DNA of 64,000 bases, from positions 1,336,501 to 1,400,500 of the forward strand of contig NC_081331.1 of the NCBI RefSeq assembly GCF_022539665.2. The letters are read 5' to 3'. This document shows, piece after piece, positions 12,301-27,300 of this stretch (position 1 is its first letter; every line of letters starts with the position of its first letter). Below the pieces are notes generated by a model. It ran no database searches, had not been told where the DNA came from, and saw only the letters and a list, made by a program, of their open reading frames with translations. Source of the DNA: Daphnia carinata (lineage: Eukaryota > Arthropoda > Branchiopoda > Diplostraca > Daphniidae). Position numbers and translations under genes: made by a program.

Positions 12301-15300
12301 ATGAGGCCCTTGTCTTCTAACGACGACAAAAAAAAAAAATGGGGCAAGCCTGTCAAAGCTCTTGAAGTGCTGCTGATTCTCCTTTTGCCCGCCGACTTGT
12401 TTAACTCTTGCATATAAATATTCCCATCATCGTCTTGTTTATACTGTTTCACGAACACAGTCGAATTATCTTACTCCTCCCAAAGAAATGGAGAGGATTG
12501 TTTCTTACTTATTTTTTTTTCTCCCATCGTTTCTCCTCGAGTTATACGTGGCTTTCATTTATTTATTTTTTTTTTTTTGCATTTCTTCTTCTCCTTAATT
12601 TTCTTTCCCTATTGTGTTTCGTTTTCAGGACCTAATAGTCTCATCGCTTGCCATTATACATCGCATGCGCTCAATTTCTTTTTCTTTTCTTTTCTTGAGC
12701 TGTTTATGGGATGAGCTACTATACGGCCTCGTCAGCCTTTTTATTTTTTCTTCCTCCTAGTCCGACTCTTGCCACAATCGGGCGTGGCTCGTGTCATCCT
12801 TTTCCTCTTTCTACATTTGTGATGGGCTTTTAGATGTGTCAGGCTTCTCTGTTTTGTAAAACTATATGCAAGGGTTTCCTGCCTCTGCCTTATTAAATAA
12901 CAAAATCATTTTTTTTAAACGAACAACTTACGTAAAAATTTGCAATCAGCTCTCGCCAACACGTCGTCTCAACACACAGTTAGTGTTAGCCACATGTTTT
13001 ATATGGAGTCTTTTAACAAATAGTCGGAGAAAAGACGTGGCATCCGTTCAACATTTGGTTTCCCTGTCGCATTTGCGTGTGGGCGGTGTATATCTATTTT
13101 GTGTCGCGCTTACGGGCTTATTGTTATCATTATGTTCGATAGGCGTCAAAAGCTTAGCTATAGCGTATGGTGTGCATACATAAATGGCTTCTTTTGTCTT
13201 ACGGATATCTAAGCTTAGCGATGGCGTCATGGATGCGCGTTAAGCTATTGCATCAACAACCAAATACGAAAGCTTCGGCGGACGATGATCAAAGTCTAAT
13301 ATAAAAAAAAAGAGGGGAAAAAGAATTTGCATAGATATACGAATCAAAGAGACCCAATCCTCGTCCCAGTCGAACGTGCTGGACATCCTTTACTAGGCTA
13401 TTTTGCATTAACTGTCTATATTTAAATGACGCTCATCCGTACCAGGAAGGGCGGCCGCCCGTACGAAAATATCTTGGAGGTGGCAAGCATAATAAATTGT
13501 AATAGGAAAAAAAAAATGGTTTGCGTTTGTGTTTTATTTATTCAACTTTTTGCTTTCAGTTTAGAAAATAAACAGTGATGTGAATTATCTCGGTTTTACA
13601 GTATATCGTATTTACACACCCACCAATAAAAAGCCAGAGTATCAAAGCAGATTTACGTAATCCGGAAAGAAGAAAAAAAAGGGAATCAAAATACCATAAT
13701 CAAAAGACGAACGTAATGCAGCATTGCAGTTTTTGAACGTGTGGCGGGATGCGAACGTGGGACCCACGGAATCATAGCCAATGGGCATTGCATTTTGCTA
13801 CATCAAAACTGAAGCTGTACTCTAGGAAATGTCTAGTTGTTACCACTCGCGCTTATTATTTGTATTTGATTATGTAATATTCCCATTAATTGTTTTCTTA
13901 ACTTCAAGCGACATTTGGCCACTTACGTAAACTAAAATGAAAGTGTTGAAGACTTATCGTATTCCATGAACGATGCTGACGCAACGAACCCTTCGTCTAT
14001 ACGCAACAACAACAAAAGGTAAAGGCCATTGGGCGTCATTGACAATATAACGCGGAAATAGCGTTAAGCTAAACACTCAAAAGTGTCATCTCTGACAATA
14101 TAACGCGTGTTGAGCAATTGTAATGCGATGATTTCAATTACTTTTAACGTTCCCAGCCCCAACACATATTCAGGGGATTTCTATATGGGGAAGGTCTGAA
14201 AGGTTGACGTACGGTCTTTTACCGAGCTCGCTGATTTCAAATTCCCACAATACTGTGCAGGATTTTACCGAGACACAGTGTCTAAACAATGGTGCACAGG
14301 TTGGAAGTTTAGGGAAAATTCGTGCGCCTCTTCACGAAAAGACGTCATCCAATCCAAAGTGGCTTCTGTTTCTTGTTTTTCCGTTCTTTTACTAATGTAA
14401 ATAGGAGCCTCTTAGTTTTTTTTTTTCTTTTCTTTTTCCTTTTCTTTCCTTTTCCCGTTGTGTTTCGTTATACTCTTTGAAGTTGATCCCGCAGTGCATG
14501 ACTCTACAGAGTCCAAGCCCGGAGAAAAGGGAGTCATCGACACTGATGCGAGGGGATCAGCCGAGTCATCGTAAAAAATAAAAGAAGACAAAAACGTGGA
14601 AGAAGTCGGCGGATGAGCTGAAGAAAAAAAAAAAAAAAAAGAAAAACTAAAAGCCAAATATATATAGAAAATAAAAAAAAAAAGAAAGGCTTTGGAAATA
14701 TATAGGGGATGAAAGCGACGGCAACTTCGGCAGTTTCCTGATTGAATTTCCACTGAGCTGACATATAAAGACTTCGCCCTTCTTCCCCTATAGCTGATGA
14801 TGAAGTTATCCTATACTGCACCAACGATTTATACCATTTATTAGACACACAGTCTAATTGCTTTTTTGTTTTAAAAAGTGTAGATTCTTTTTTATGTTTT
14901 TTTTTTTTAATTCCTTATTTCCTTTATTCGCTTGCCCGTATTTTGGAGACCGAGGGACGAGCCGTAGAACTCATGTGGTATTCTAATTTGATCGCATAAG
15001 TTGCGCTAATGACGTTTTCTATACACGAGAAAAGGGATTATTTACAACGAAACCCCTTTTGATTTACAATCATTTCTTTTAGCATGTTCTAAAAAGCTGA
15101 TTTCACTTACATATTTTTCCACTTCATATAGAGGCATCTACAGAAATGCAGGCAAAGAAATTGATGAGCTATGGGCATTCGCTAGCGGAACAATTGCTTC
15201 CAATTTCTGGCCGTGTGTACCAAATCCGCCCCAGCGTCGTAGCTCCTTATGTGTACGGGGACTATACATCTAACGATGCATATACCACTGCGTATGTAGG

Positions 15301-18300
15301 GGACAGTATAGGGACAGGCGAGAAAGGGGAGCATTAGATTCTCTTATTAAACGGCAGCGCGCGCTTATCACTCGGCGTTCGTATTGATTCAAAAGTCTCC
15401 GAAGCACAAGAGACTATTAGCGTTCAGCGCCATTCAATTGTTTTGAAGCTGCATGTGCAAGAATACTCGCTGTATGTGTATACGCAAGCAAACAGCTGTT
15501 GTATCGCTGTAGCTTATTAATAATTTCTTTTTTAGATTGTCACTGATTTAACGTCATTATTTCATCACACCGACTCAGATGATATTCCGTTAGTTACCCT
15601 TGTCTATATGTCGCAATGATTCCTGTACGCAGTACACAACAATGTCTTTGTTTATGGGAAGTTTTTAATGTATTACATCTATCAGTTTTGGCTTCATGAC
15701 GTTCTATTTCGATAGAGGGGCTTCGCATTTCTCATTTGCTGGACCAAGGGACTGTATACCTTTTCACTTGCTCGTCTTTTTAGAGCTTCACTTGTTTCGC
15801 TTTTTCTTTTTCTTATTCTTTTGTGCATTTACAAAGGTTAGTTTGAATCTACCCTATGTACGTATATCACTGTAGAGTCTCTATAATGCTCGAGGAACAA
15901 GTAGGAGCTGTTCCTTAACAGTATCTAATTCCGCGACCTGCAACGTGAATAGAAAGAGAGAATCCTTTCTGTCTAATGAAAATCCTCCTGTGCCTTGTGC
16001 ATTCGTCTATTTCCTACAAGGTCTTTTCTTTAAAACAAAATCTTTCGTTTTTATCCCCCCTCACTGACTACGTGAAACTAAACCATAACTGATGTGGGGG
16101 CGAAACAAGAAACAAACAAAACAAGGGGCTAAGCAAGCAGCGCCTCTATGTTCGTGTTCTTCACATTTTTGTCTTTCCTCTTCGTTCCTCGTGTGTTGAA
16201 CCTCTTATACAGAGACAATCCTTCCATCCTTCTTGTAGTTTCATACTTGCTTTGTATACACCCACTTGAAAAAAAGGAGGGAATCAGCTTTAACAGAGGG
16301 TTTCGTGACTTAAAAAAAAAATGGCCAAAGTTCGGCGAATAGTACAAACGATATGCCTCGTTCAAAACTGCACACCAAAATAAAAGAAGTAGAAAAAAGG
16401 AGAAGTTTAGCGTGAAGTGAATGACAACGCAGTTGCAACTGACAATGAATAAAATGTCTTTTCCTGCCCACCATTTGGAACGAAAAATGCTTCTGCGTAT
16501 ACATACATCACAGCTCGAGAGACTGAAACGCGTTGAAAACACACACAAAATGTTGACCCCCAAAATGTCTTTGCCATATAGATGAGCATAAACGGATATA
16601 GATTGCAGAGCTTGCAGCGCTGAGTCACGTCTCTTTCAACCCCTTTTTTTTCTCACGATGTGGATGTGAATGTCTGCAGTCCCGGCGGACCGGACGCGGC
16701 TATGGAACGAAATGTTCTCAATCATTTGGGGTGTCTTATATTGACCTGTAATAGCTGTCCGGTTTAAATAAAAATACAGCGACGTCAGGACGAGCGACGC
16801 TGCAATACGTGTCTGTTTATTCGCAAACGGTTGACACATTTCTTTTTTTCATTTTTTTTTCCGAACTATTTTTTTTGTGCGTTCCATATAACCGTTTTTT
16901 TTTTCATCTGTTTCCTTATGTACCAATAAATTGCCCTATCTATATACTTTTTAAATATTTGAATTGGTGATGTTTTGACAGTCGTTGCATATCGCCGGGA
17001 AATATTCAACCAATTGTGCCGGATGTTTTTCTCCGGGACAACCCGCAGGCGCTGAATGTCATTAGATGATAGGATACTAGTGAAATCCTACAATGTTCAC
17101 TTCTGTAGTTGTACATAATCAAGCCACTTGTAAAAGAGGTACATAGTTTCTATCGCACACCGGATGGTTAAAGATTGGAGGGAGACGAAATTCAATGGCA
17201 GCTCAACAAAAGACGAAGGCAACGAAGTTTAAACGCCACAGGGTTGTGTTGTGTAATGCAGCTACGTAATCTAGCATTTAAGGCTAAAAGGTGTATCGAC
17301 AATCACGTTGGACACACGCTAGGAAACCTTAACCACGTCAACAATGTTTGGCACCATCGGCCTTCTATAGAGGAACATTTTTATTGGCTAGAAATGTTAC
17401 ACTTTCTGATCACGCAACGCAGTCAACGAAATGAAGGAAAGCGCAAGAAAACAGACCATTTTTCAAATGAAGCCATGTGCCATTGTTGGATTGCCTTTTT
17501 TTTAGGCGACGTGAAATCATACAAGTATCTACGTAAGGAGGTTACACAATAACGGAAGGCTTAGGAGTTATACCATCCACCATTGGCGATCAAATGTCGT
17601 AATGATCCTCTTTTCATTTCTGACACCCCATTTGCCTTTCCTCATTCATTCTATAGAGAACTTGATGGATTCCAAGAAGCCTCAAAGATTATCTTGCTCT
17701 GTGTATATTTTTTTATCGTTCCATATCAAAATGCGGCATCAGAGAAACATCAAGCGTATTTATTTCTATACGCGGCTTTGCTCGTATTACATCACCCATC
17801 TCTCTCTTTCAAACGTCAGTCGTATATATAGTGGCGGTGACAAGGAGCACGTATCACAGACACATTGGCTGCTGCTAGTGTCGCGGCGGGGCGGATATTT
17901 ATATCTTGACTCGACACTTTCATTGTGTTTATTCTTGCTGCTCCCTTCTTTCGCACAGCTCCGCTATTGCGCTCTCGTGGGTGTCATCGACCTGCCTTTC
18001 GTTGGCGCTTCTTTTCTCAACGTCCACCAACGAAATCCAACAGCAATCACGTACACTATGTGCAGCACACGGTAAGGGCCGCATCGCTTTTCAGGTCGAC
18101 AACAAATCGTGACTAACGGTTTCACGTTGTACGACACTGTTGGGATAGGCAGTGCGCATTACATTTAATACATCGAATTCAAAAAGCTTTTCACGTTCAA
18201 TGTCCTGTTGACAGGCATTTTCTTACAGGTAAAAAAAAAAAATGTTTCAAGTTGTTCGTCTGACATGACGACATGTCAGCAATACTCAGCGGGAAGTAGG

Positions 18301-21300
18301 TGACAAAACTGTTCGATTGATAAACCAATTGTGTGCGAAAGAAAAAAGTCGCCATTATGACAGCAAAATACAAGAAAAAGGCAAGGAATTCTATTGAATC
18401 AGGGAATGGAAAAAAAAAAAGAAAGTAAGCCTCAAAAATGCAATCCTCTGTCGTATTTTACACAGGCAACTGACATCGTCTACTTCTTTGTGGGGAAGGC
18501 TTCACAATCCTTCGTTCATCGTGTACGTATATTTTAGAGGGAAGAAAAAAAGGGGGAATGGCTGACGCGAACAGAGAGATCTTATTAGGCTGGTATTCTT
18601 CTCTCCGTAAATACGCAGTCCTTACATCAAGTCAGCTTATGTGTATACATAAATAAAAAATAGATGTACTGCTGTGTGTATACTGACATTTTCACACACG
18701 ATATCTCCTTTAGTCTCGTAAAGAATAAAAAAAAAAAAATGGAACACAAAAAATTGAATTTTATTTTAAAGCTTCTGGGTTAGGTTGCCTCACGGGCTCG
18801 ACGTTGTCATCATCCGGACCAGAAATTGGATTTCCGGGCTGATGCTGGATAGCTGTTGTTGTTGGGAATGTATAACATAAAAAAAATGCCCACAGGCAAG
18901 CGTACGCATAGTAACAACGAGAACTTTCGTTAGAAATGCGTAACATATACAAGAACGCCAAAGAGACACACCCTGTCCGTTATACACTATCTAGTAGTAC
19001 AAGTTAAAAACATAGGGGTGAAACTAGCAAACGGGCAAATGAACATGCACGTCCTTCTGTTATTCGAAGAGTTGTTTAACAATTTGTACGGGGATGTTCG
19101 CCGGAAAGCATTGCCATTGATTCGCAGTGCACGCATTTCTCGCATTCAAATTCAAATTCAAAAAAATATACAAATAAAGACAATTGATTATGTCGCATTT
19201 TAGAGTGACTTGCAAGGCTTGATCAATTCGTTACGCATTTGCGGTGGACGTGAATCATTTTCAGTCGACACAAATTCAGACGATCAATAAATCACATGAG
19301 GGCGTTATCATGTGGAGGTTTGTCTTTTGATTACACAACGTCCTCATCTGCTATCCTACTGGCTCTTTTTTGGCAGTTGGTGAAAGATGCATTTCTTCTC
19401 CTCATTTCCTGCTTTTCTTCGTCACACATTTTTAGCTTTTCCCCTTCTTAGAAGGATCTTTTGCTATCCTACTGCTTGCATTTGTTGTTGTCCTGCCAAA
19501 TCATCGGCCTTCTTCATTTTTTTTTTCCCCTTCTTTTGAGCAAGGGCTAACCCGATAGAGTGTGAAAGCCTCGACGTCTACATCAGTGCGTGTAATGTGG
19601 ACGGATCAGTGGAACCCCCGGAATACTTAGAAGCAGCGGGACTTGCTCACAACTTGTTCCTTAGTCGATGTTCCTTTCTTTTTTATTTTCATTCTTGTAT
19701 CTGCCGATCGTCAGCCAAGGGTTGCCGACCTATTTCTTCGTCTTCCATTGGAGGGAGGCAACTGCTATAATGAAAAAAGGCTATAAGCGGGTTTTGCGGC
19801 CAACGTCGACTGCCGCGAAATGGAGTTAACGGTGTGAATAACGGGCTACTGATGAAAGCAACTGATGTATACGACTAAGCTTGTATACGACTTGCAAGAG
19901 GAACGGGGAATAGAGGCTATCTGTTATACGAAACGGGGCTAACCAGAATAATCAGTTGGTGATATACATTCGCCATTTGGGCGCCTCCTCCGCCATCCAA
20001 CCTCCCCTTTGTAACTCGATACACCAGTTCTACATGCGCTCACAATCAATAATGCAACTATCCTCTTTCTTTTTTTCGCTCGTCAAACTGATGTAATAAT
20101 GGCAATGGAAGTCAGGCTTTTGGAAATCAAGAGAGACACACAATGTGAGCACGGGACCCATTGAAAAGACAAAAGGAAATAAGAGAACTGTTGGGTATAG
20201 GCGGTGATTTACAGAGATGTCGCAGATGTATACTGTGTTTCGTGAATTAGCATTAGTAGTGAAGAAAACGGAGGCGCATGAATGGTAAACGATTTAGAGC
20301 CACAACGACCTTTCTTTTTGTTTAAACTCGTACAGCGACACGCGACACTTAAACACGCCAACGTAAAGTTACGTAACGGCACTCTTTTTTTTTATTCCAC
20401 GTCGGGAACTTTTCACCGAACGATGTTTGTTTCGATAGGATTGTGGAGCATATAGATTAGATAGATAGATGCAAGCATTTTCGTTTGATGTAAAGACTTT
20501 TAATAACCACTGAAGCTGGTGCATCGAAGTGCTTTGTCTGTCTGTGAAGAAGAAGGGAAAGCGGAAAGATGTATAGACAACGTATCAATCGCGGGTATTG
20601 TCTACGTGACGCAAGAATTTCCAGAAGCAGCCGTAAAGCTTCTCGATGCCCGAATCTATCCGTCATGTTCGTTTGATTTATTCTTGACGTGTGTTGTTTG
20701 GTAACAAGGCTAGCACTTCATATTTTAAACGTCCCGAAAATTGGTGAAACTGCAATTCAACTACAGACTCATTAGGATCTTGTCCTACTGCAGCGGATGA
20801 TGAAAGTGCACGCGTGATTTGCATGAACGGAGGTAATTTCCAGTGGCATATCGAAATGGGGCCGTCCGTTTGATTTAGGTACCATTTGCGTAACTATCAT
20901 GCGTCATTTCTCACGGTGCTACTATCGTTTGAGCTCGTTAAACTACGGGATATGATCAAAGTTGGGCTCATCAGACGTTTGCAAATAATTCACAAGAGCA
21001 ATTTCATGTCTCAAAAAGAAAAGGATGGCAACTAGCCGGTTGTTTACGCATGTTTTATCTCGTGATCAAAACTCAAAAGAAAAACGTTGTGTGGGCCAGT
21101 CATATTTCTGTTGTTTCAATTACACTGCCTTGAGGGATACATCGAGCGTACTAGTTCCATCTCGCTTTTGACTGAAATAATGCTCCAACTCGACCGTTTG
21201 TTGTTGCGTTTTTCTGTTTGTTTGTTTGGTTAGAATGTTGTGACGTTTATAAGGGCTCAGATCGTTCTGAACATTCCCTTGTTAATATTTGGGGCTTTAT

Positions 21301-24300
21301 TTTAATGACTTCTCTTTCGTCTAGTTTTGTTTAAGGCAGCTAGGCTTCAAAACGAGCTTTTCTTTTCCGTTTACCAATGAGCAACTCACAGAATAGCGAA
21401 GGCTTTCCATGCTCACCACGAATGAAAAGCACAGAAACATCTGCATTAGTTGTCCTTGGCCACGGTTTTTTTTTTCAGAGATGATTGAATACCTTTTGAA
21501 ACACAATTATGGGTGAGATGCTTTTTCCTTAAAAAGTTGACACCATACACTCCGTAGAATGAATGTGTACGTGTTTCTGACGTAGACTCTGCCCGTCTAG
21601 ACGACGGGGTCGTTTAACATCAATAGTTTGTTGTAATGACCTTACAAAACAAATGTTTTTTGTTTTTTTTTCAATGAAACGCCAGCGCATGCTTGGAGAA
21701 TGTACCAAGTGTCTGACTAGAAGTTGTGCATTTCTCACCTACGCAACGGCGGAGGCAGATGTAGATTCCACGAATCTAAGTGTTCCCGCGTGAGTATCTA
21801 GCTCTCTCGCTTGTACACGTCTAGAACACAGTCTGCGCTTTTGATAAGAAATGAGACACTGGCAATGCGGCGGTGCACTGCGGGACTGGGAAGCTCACAT
21901 TATAGATAAAACGTCTGCATATGAGTACGTGCACAGGGATCAAGACATCAAAAGCCGGATTGTGAAGCAAAGGACATTCCATTTTCGAAAAAATGAAGCT
22001 CTAAAATATAAGGCTATTATAGCAAACTTGGGCTTTCTAGCGAGTCGATCCCGGATATGACACATGTCGACATGGTTATTGTGTATCAGAGTTTATGCCG
22101 TAGATTGCTGCGTAAAACGGCGTGCGTGGGACCCCAGGCTATTCACATTCCAATGTCTTTTCATTATAAAATTTAAGTAAAAGAAGAAATAATGATCCGT
22201 ACGATGTGACCGTAAAGTCGTACGGAAGCGTAGGCAGGCCGGCTACTGCCATAGCCGTACATTATTTAGATTAATGATAATATCAAAGTTGTGTTTGCGC
22301 ATGACGGAGAGATAGTTCCAACTTTCATCCCCTCGAGAGCTTCAGTGAGTGAGCAACGGAACAAAAAGCATGGAGAAAAATCTCCATCATCAGGTACGAT
22401 ATGAGTTAAAAGTTTAAAAGTGGCTAGAAGAAAAGGGGAGATGTGCGTAAGGGATAAGCTGTAAGTTAGATCAACTCGTTGAGGAAAAAAAAAAGGAAAA
22501 TTTGGATAGGAATAGAAATCGCTATTTAATTGGAAGGATTCATTGCATTTGCTCTCCGGTACAAAAATCTAACAGGGAGGCGAAAAAAAAGGAAAGCAAC
22601 GCCGTGCATACAAAGGGAGTTCTACGGTCTTTGACTTGGGATGAGGCTAGAAATGGGGAATAACTCAGCCAATGTAAAAACAGAAGGAAAAATGCAAATA
22701 GATCAAACTATTGAAAAAATGGTGCCAACTGCAATATATTTAGTTAAATATAATGGAAGAAACATTTAGTAGATTCAATACCACAGCACGATAAACTTGA
22801 ATCATCGACGCACAACTCCAATCCTTCCTTCGCTCTAATCAAGGTCTTCAGTCGATCTGCATTTGTTTCGTTTCTAAGTAGTTGTTCATGTTCTTTTCGT
22901 GAAAAAGCGACACATAAAAAAAAGGAGTGACAACCATCAATCTAGCCAATCGATGACTCCGCATACCTCGTGAAAGAATCCCGAAAAAGATGAAAGAAAG
23001 AATGCGATATGTAGAAAATGGCATTGTGCGGAACGGATACTTGTATATATCGAAAACTTGGCCAGACAGATAGCAAGATAATTACGATGTCTCACGGCGC
23101 ACAGGGCCGCTTCACTTACTTTTTTTTTTTGCTATTATATCCTGCTCCCACGTGTGCCTTTCTCTGATCTGTATATATTCCCCACATCCTAGGTATGCCA
23201 TCCATTATACGCTGGATTGCATTATATTCCACTAGATAATTAGGTGCTGTGATACGAGATATTTTACCAGACACAATGCGGTTCATCGTGCGTCTTCAGT
23301 TCTATCGTTATGTAAGCACCATCGGTAATGCGATATTTCACGTGCAATACAAATGTATCTGTGATACTGGCTATCCTACGTGTGGTATTCCATAGTTTCG
23401 TTCATACTTTGTTTCCCTATCATCCGTTAAATGATTGACCTAATGGGCAGAATCGTTTATGAGATTGTTGTACACAACACTGGGAACAAACCACGTGAAA
23501 ACATATTGACGTTTGTTTCACGTGAACGGACATTGCCCAGCAGCCACACAGATGCTATTACTTCTGGTCAACGTCACGTGTTCTCTGTTGATTGAACACA
23601 AAGTTTCCTACCCACAGTTGTCCTAGCGTACGCACCCGGTTAAACAGATGCATGCAAACACAAATCGTAGAATTGCTAGAGACGGTTACGATGAACTGGA
23701 AGCGAGGGGATATAATGAATACAACAACACCGAAAGACATAAATTTTTCGATGTGCGCCCTGTTTGTAATCGTCCAAGTCCACCGATCAACTTCAAACAG
23801 AGACAATAACGGTAAGTCACTGGCCTCTGCTCGCCGATGGACCTCATCGGGTCAAAGGATTAACTCTGTGAGTACGCAAGTTCTGAACTTAAACAGAGTT
23901 GGACAGCGTGATTGTACAGTGTATACTGTACGTGAATACATAATTTGTCTCTATAACTCTTCGTCTGTTCGATTATTCTTTTTTTTCGGAGAGCTTTACC
24001 AACGTTGCATAGATATTCTGCCCCTGGATGAATTAAATCCACATCATTAACCAGGCTATGACTATTGATTCTGTTTATCTTCAACATCGACGTGTGGATC
24101 AAGCGGAAAATATACATGTAAGTATGGATTAAACACAAATGAAAAATGATTAAATAGTCTAGTAAAGTGATTGAATAGTCGAGTAAAGTTTCCCCGTTTC
24201 GGAGAAGTGCTCGGCACTGCCTCTATTTGCAGTAATGAATGCCACACAGAATTTCGTTCGGATTCGTCCTTTTGATGTTGTTCTTTCTGTTTCCCAGGAG

Positions 24301-27300
24301 TGTCGCTCGACGGTGTACCAGACAAACTAGTTTGGGCACAGCAAAGATTTGATAGTGTCAGAAGGGAATGATGCAACCTTTGTAAACACGTGAGGCTTGG
24401 AAAACTTACACTTTGCTTCGTTGACTGCTGGTTTATTTTGTTAGCTAGCATTTTAGAAGAGACGCCATCGATGTAGTTGTACTTTTGGCTCCCTTTGCGG
24501 AAGCGCAGATGTGATTTTGTTGGGCGGTTGCTACTGCAAGCAAATGCAACAAGGACCAATTTCAATTATGATTTTACACGGCTTTGACCTGCGTGTTATC
24601 GAGTTGATGTTTAATTCATTTACACTCGGACTATAGGAATCGAAATGAAAGAGATAATGATGGCGGATGTTAAATTTGTATGCTAAGCGATGAATTGGAA
24701 AGATATAGATCTCTTAGCATAATGGTACTTAAAAAAATATAACGATATCTTTAAATCTTGGTGTTAATATTTTCTTCAACGTTCATGTCTTTAAGACTGA
24801 GGTTGAAAATACCGAGTCCGAAATGTAACTTGCTGCTGCTGAGTTATTGATTTATTTCTTTTATATTATTTTCGCACCACTAATTTGATTTATTTCGACT
24901 TCCTCGAGTGCCACCAGCTGTTTCCTTCATTGAGTTTGCCTTGCCTACAGACTTCTGATAGGTATACGACGTACGGTTCCGCCAGAGCGTCCAACGCGTC
25001 ACAGAGCGCCAGCCGATCAACTTTTTCGGATGAAAAAAAGAAGAGAAAGAAAAAAAAAAATAAAATAAAATAAAGCAGCCAAAAAGAAATTCAGTGGAGC
25101 GAAGAAGCCAGCTCATAAGTTTTTGGTCTGGTTTCCTACAAGTATCATAATAAACCACGTTGCCTCAAAACTCGTATTCTTGCGCCGGCCTTACAGATCC
25201 TTCTATATGCTATCTACTTTCTCATCTGGTGGTGGCCTTAGCATTTCAAAGAGTGAAAAAAAAAAAATAGCCTAGCAGCATTACTTTCGTAATACAGTTG
25301 AGATATACGAACGTAAACAAGTGGAGGCCTGGTGGTTTATTTCCAGCAAAAATTGGCTTTTGCTGCCGGGAAAGACGGTTGCCACGACAAAGCGAAAACC
25401 TGCTCAAGTCAATCGATGTAGAACCAGGTCCACGTAGGTTTACAAACAAATAAACACAAGCAAAATGTCATTGGAAAAAAAAAACAGTCAATTGATTAAA
25501 GGAAACTGGTTATTTTCATTTTTCTTGACGAAATATCAGTCAAGTTTTCCATGCGAGTGGAGTATATCGCTGAACGGTATTAACAATTGACTTGCATGAA
25601 CAATTTTCGTTTGGCTTTTTTCTGTAATGGATGCGTCGTCTTCATTTCATGTCATTTCCATGTCAATTATTCATCGCGATCGCATGTTTGAAAAGAATGC
25701 ATTTTTGTGAAACTTGGCGGGTACCAGTTTATAGCATTATGTATATGCACACTTTGAAAGCACACAAATTGATTGATGCGCATAATCGAAAGGGAATAAT
25801 AACCTGCTTAAAAAGGCAGCATTTTCCGCAAACATGATTTGATTTGGATTGATAGGCAAGCCATTTACAAGAAAGGAGTAGACAGAATACAAATATTTAA
25901 GACAGCGAAAAAGACCTTGTCATTCCTCTTTGTCCCGGATCAATAGTTTGTATTTCAATACGACAAATGGAGTGGAACAAATGAAAAGGACACCACCTAT
26001 ATTTCTTTTCTTTTGGGATTTGAAAGGATGAGAAAAAAACAACCCCTAACGGAATAAGGAAAACGATGTAAATTGCCAAGGAAACACGGCAAAACACGAC
26101 AAAACGCAATAGCAAACAATAAGAACGATTCGCCAGATTTAACAAGTCTAGATGTTTGAGTTTTCAGCGTTTAAGTATAGAAAGAATCTCAGAACAGAAA
26201 ACAGTTCTTATCGCCCCAATCTCCCCCTAAAAATTAGAAATATCTCCACCAAACCCTGCCGTTTTGTTATTCAACGAAGGACGACCAGTGAAATCGAAAG
26301 AAAAGAGACCAACTGGAGGCTGTACGTTCGGAGATGGGGGAGCGGCTTGTACTGCGGATGCCCGTCTTGATCGAAACCCAAACTGCTGTTGGAAATCCCA
26401 CGACTCGTTTTCTCCCTTGTAGATAAAACTCTCGGTCCCAAAAAAGGGGAAAAAAAGTTTGAATTTTGGAAAGGAGAAGAAATGGGTGACATCTACGATG
26501 TGTTGTGCGCGCTGGCAAAACTTTATATTTAGAGTGACGCCCGTCATCAGCGCGATCAATTACATAGACGACAGGATGATAGATATAACAAAATCTTGAT
26601 TCATTTGATTACTTTCTCTTTCTGTGTCGGTTATCCACGCACGCTATCGAATAATACGCATCTTAAGGAGTTTATAGATTAGAAAAAAAAATAGGAGATG
26701 GGGCTCCATCCTTGTTATCTATCTATACGTATCGCCCTTGTGTATAGAGCCTCATTAAGCGAGAAGAAGGAGAGCTAAAGAGAAACTAGAAGGAAGAGCC
26801 CATTCATTCGGCATCAGTGCGTTCGTGTGTATGAATTATGTAAGGCAGCGCTCAAAGACGGAGGCGTCACAAACTTCAAAAAGCAAACACACACAGTGAT
26901 TGTATACGGTCTGTGGCTTTCTCCTTCTTCCATTTTTTTTTTTAACAGAGTCTCAAAAGATTTTCCTTCACGGTATAGTAGTTATATAATAGACTGACGA
27001 ATTCTTCCATTCCGCCTGGTGTTTCAATCGCTCATTATCGTCGGATAACGCGGACAAGAAATAAGGATCGCTGAATGCACGCAGGGCACAATTAAAACAA
27101 ATAAAATCGGCATGAATGGATTGATGGGGACAATGAGCGAAAGGCGGTCGTCTAATGAGTTGCAACGCCCATGCGATCCTCAACTGACGATGCCGTGAAA
27201 CTCAACAGCGCATAAACTTTTGGTCAAAGGAAGCGGATGGCAGGGTTGACTAGATGACAATTTTCCAAATCAATCCCAATCACAAGGCAACGGAGCTCAC

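Noticed and set aside
16129-16563. 144-codon minus-strand frame
   Set aside because: It starts without ATG and is rich in Phe/Leu/Lys/Ser, as expected from A/T-rich noise; no domain.
17602-18075. 157-codon ATG frame on the plus strand
   Set aside because: It overlaps the better frame at 17175-17831 and has low-quality hydrophobic composition from T-rich sequence.
23592-24050. 152-codon plus-strand frame
   Set aside because: No ATG at the start and no recognisable motif. The next frame to the right is on the other strand, and nothing links the two.
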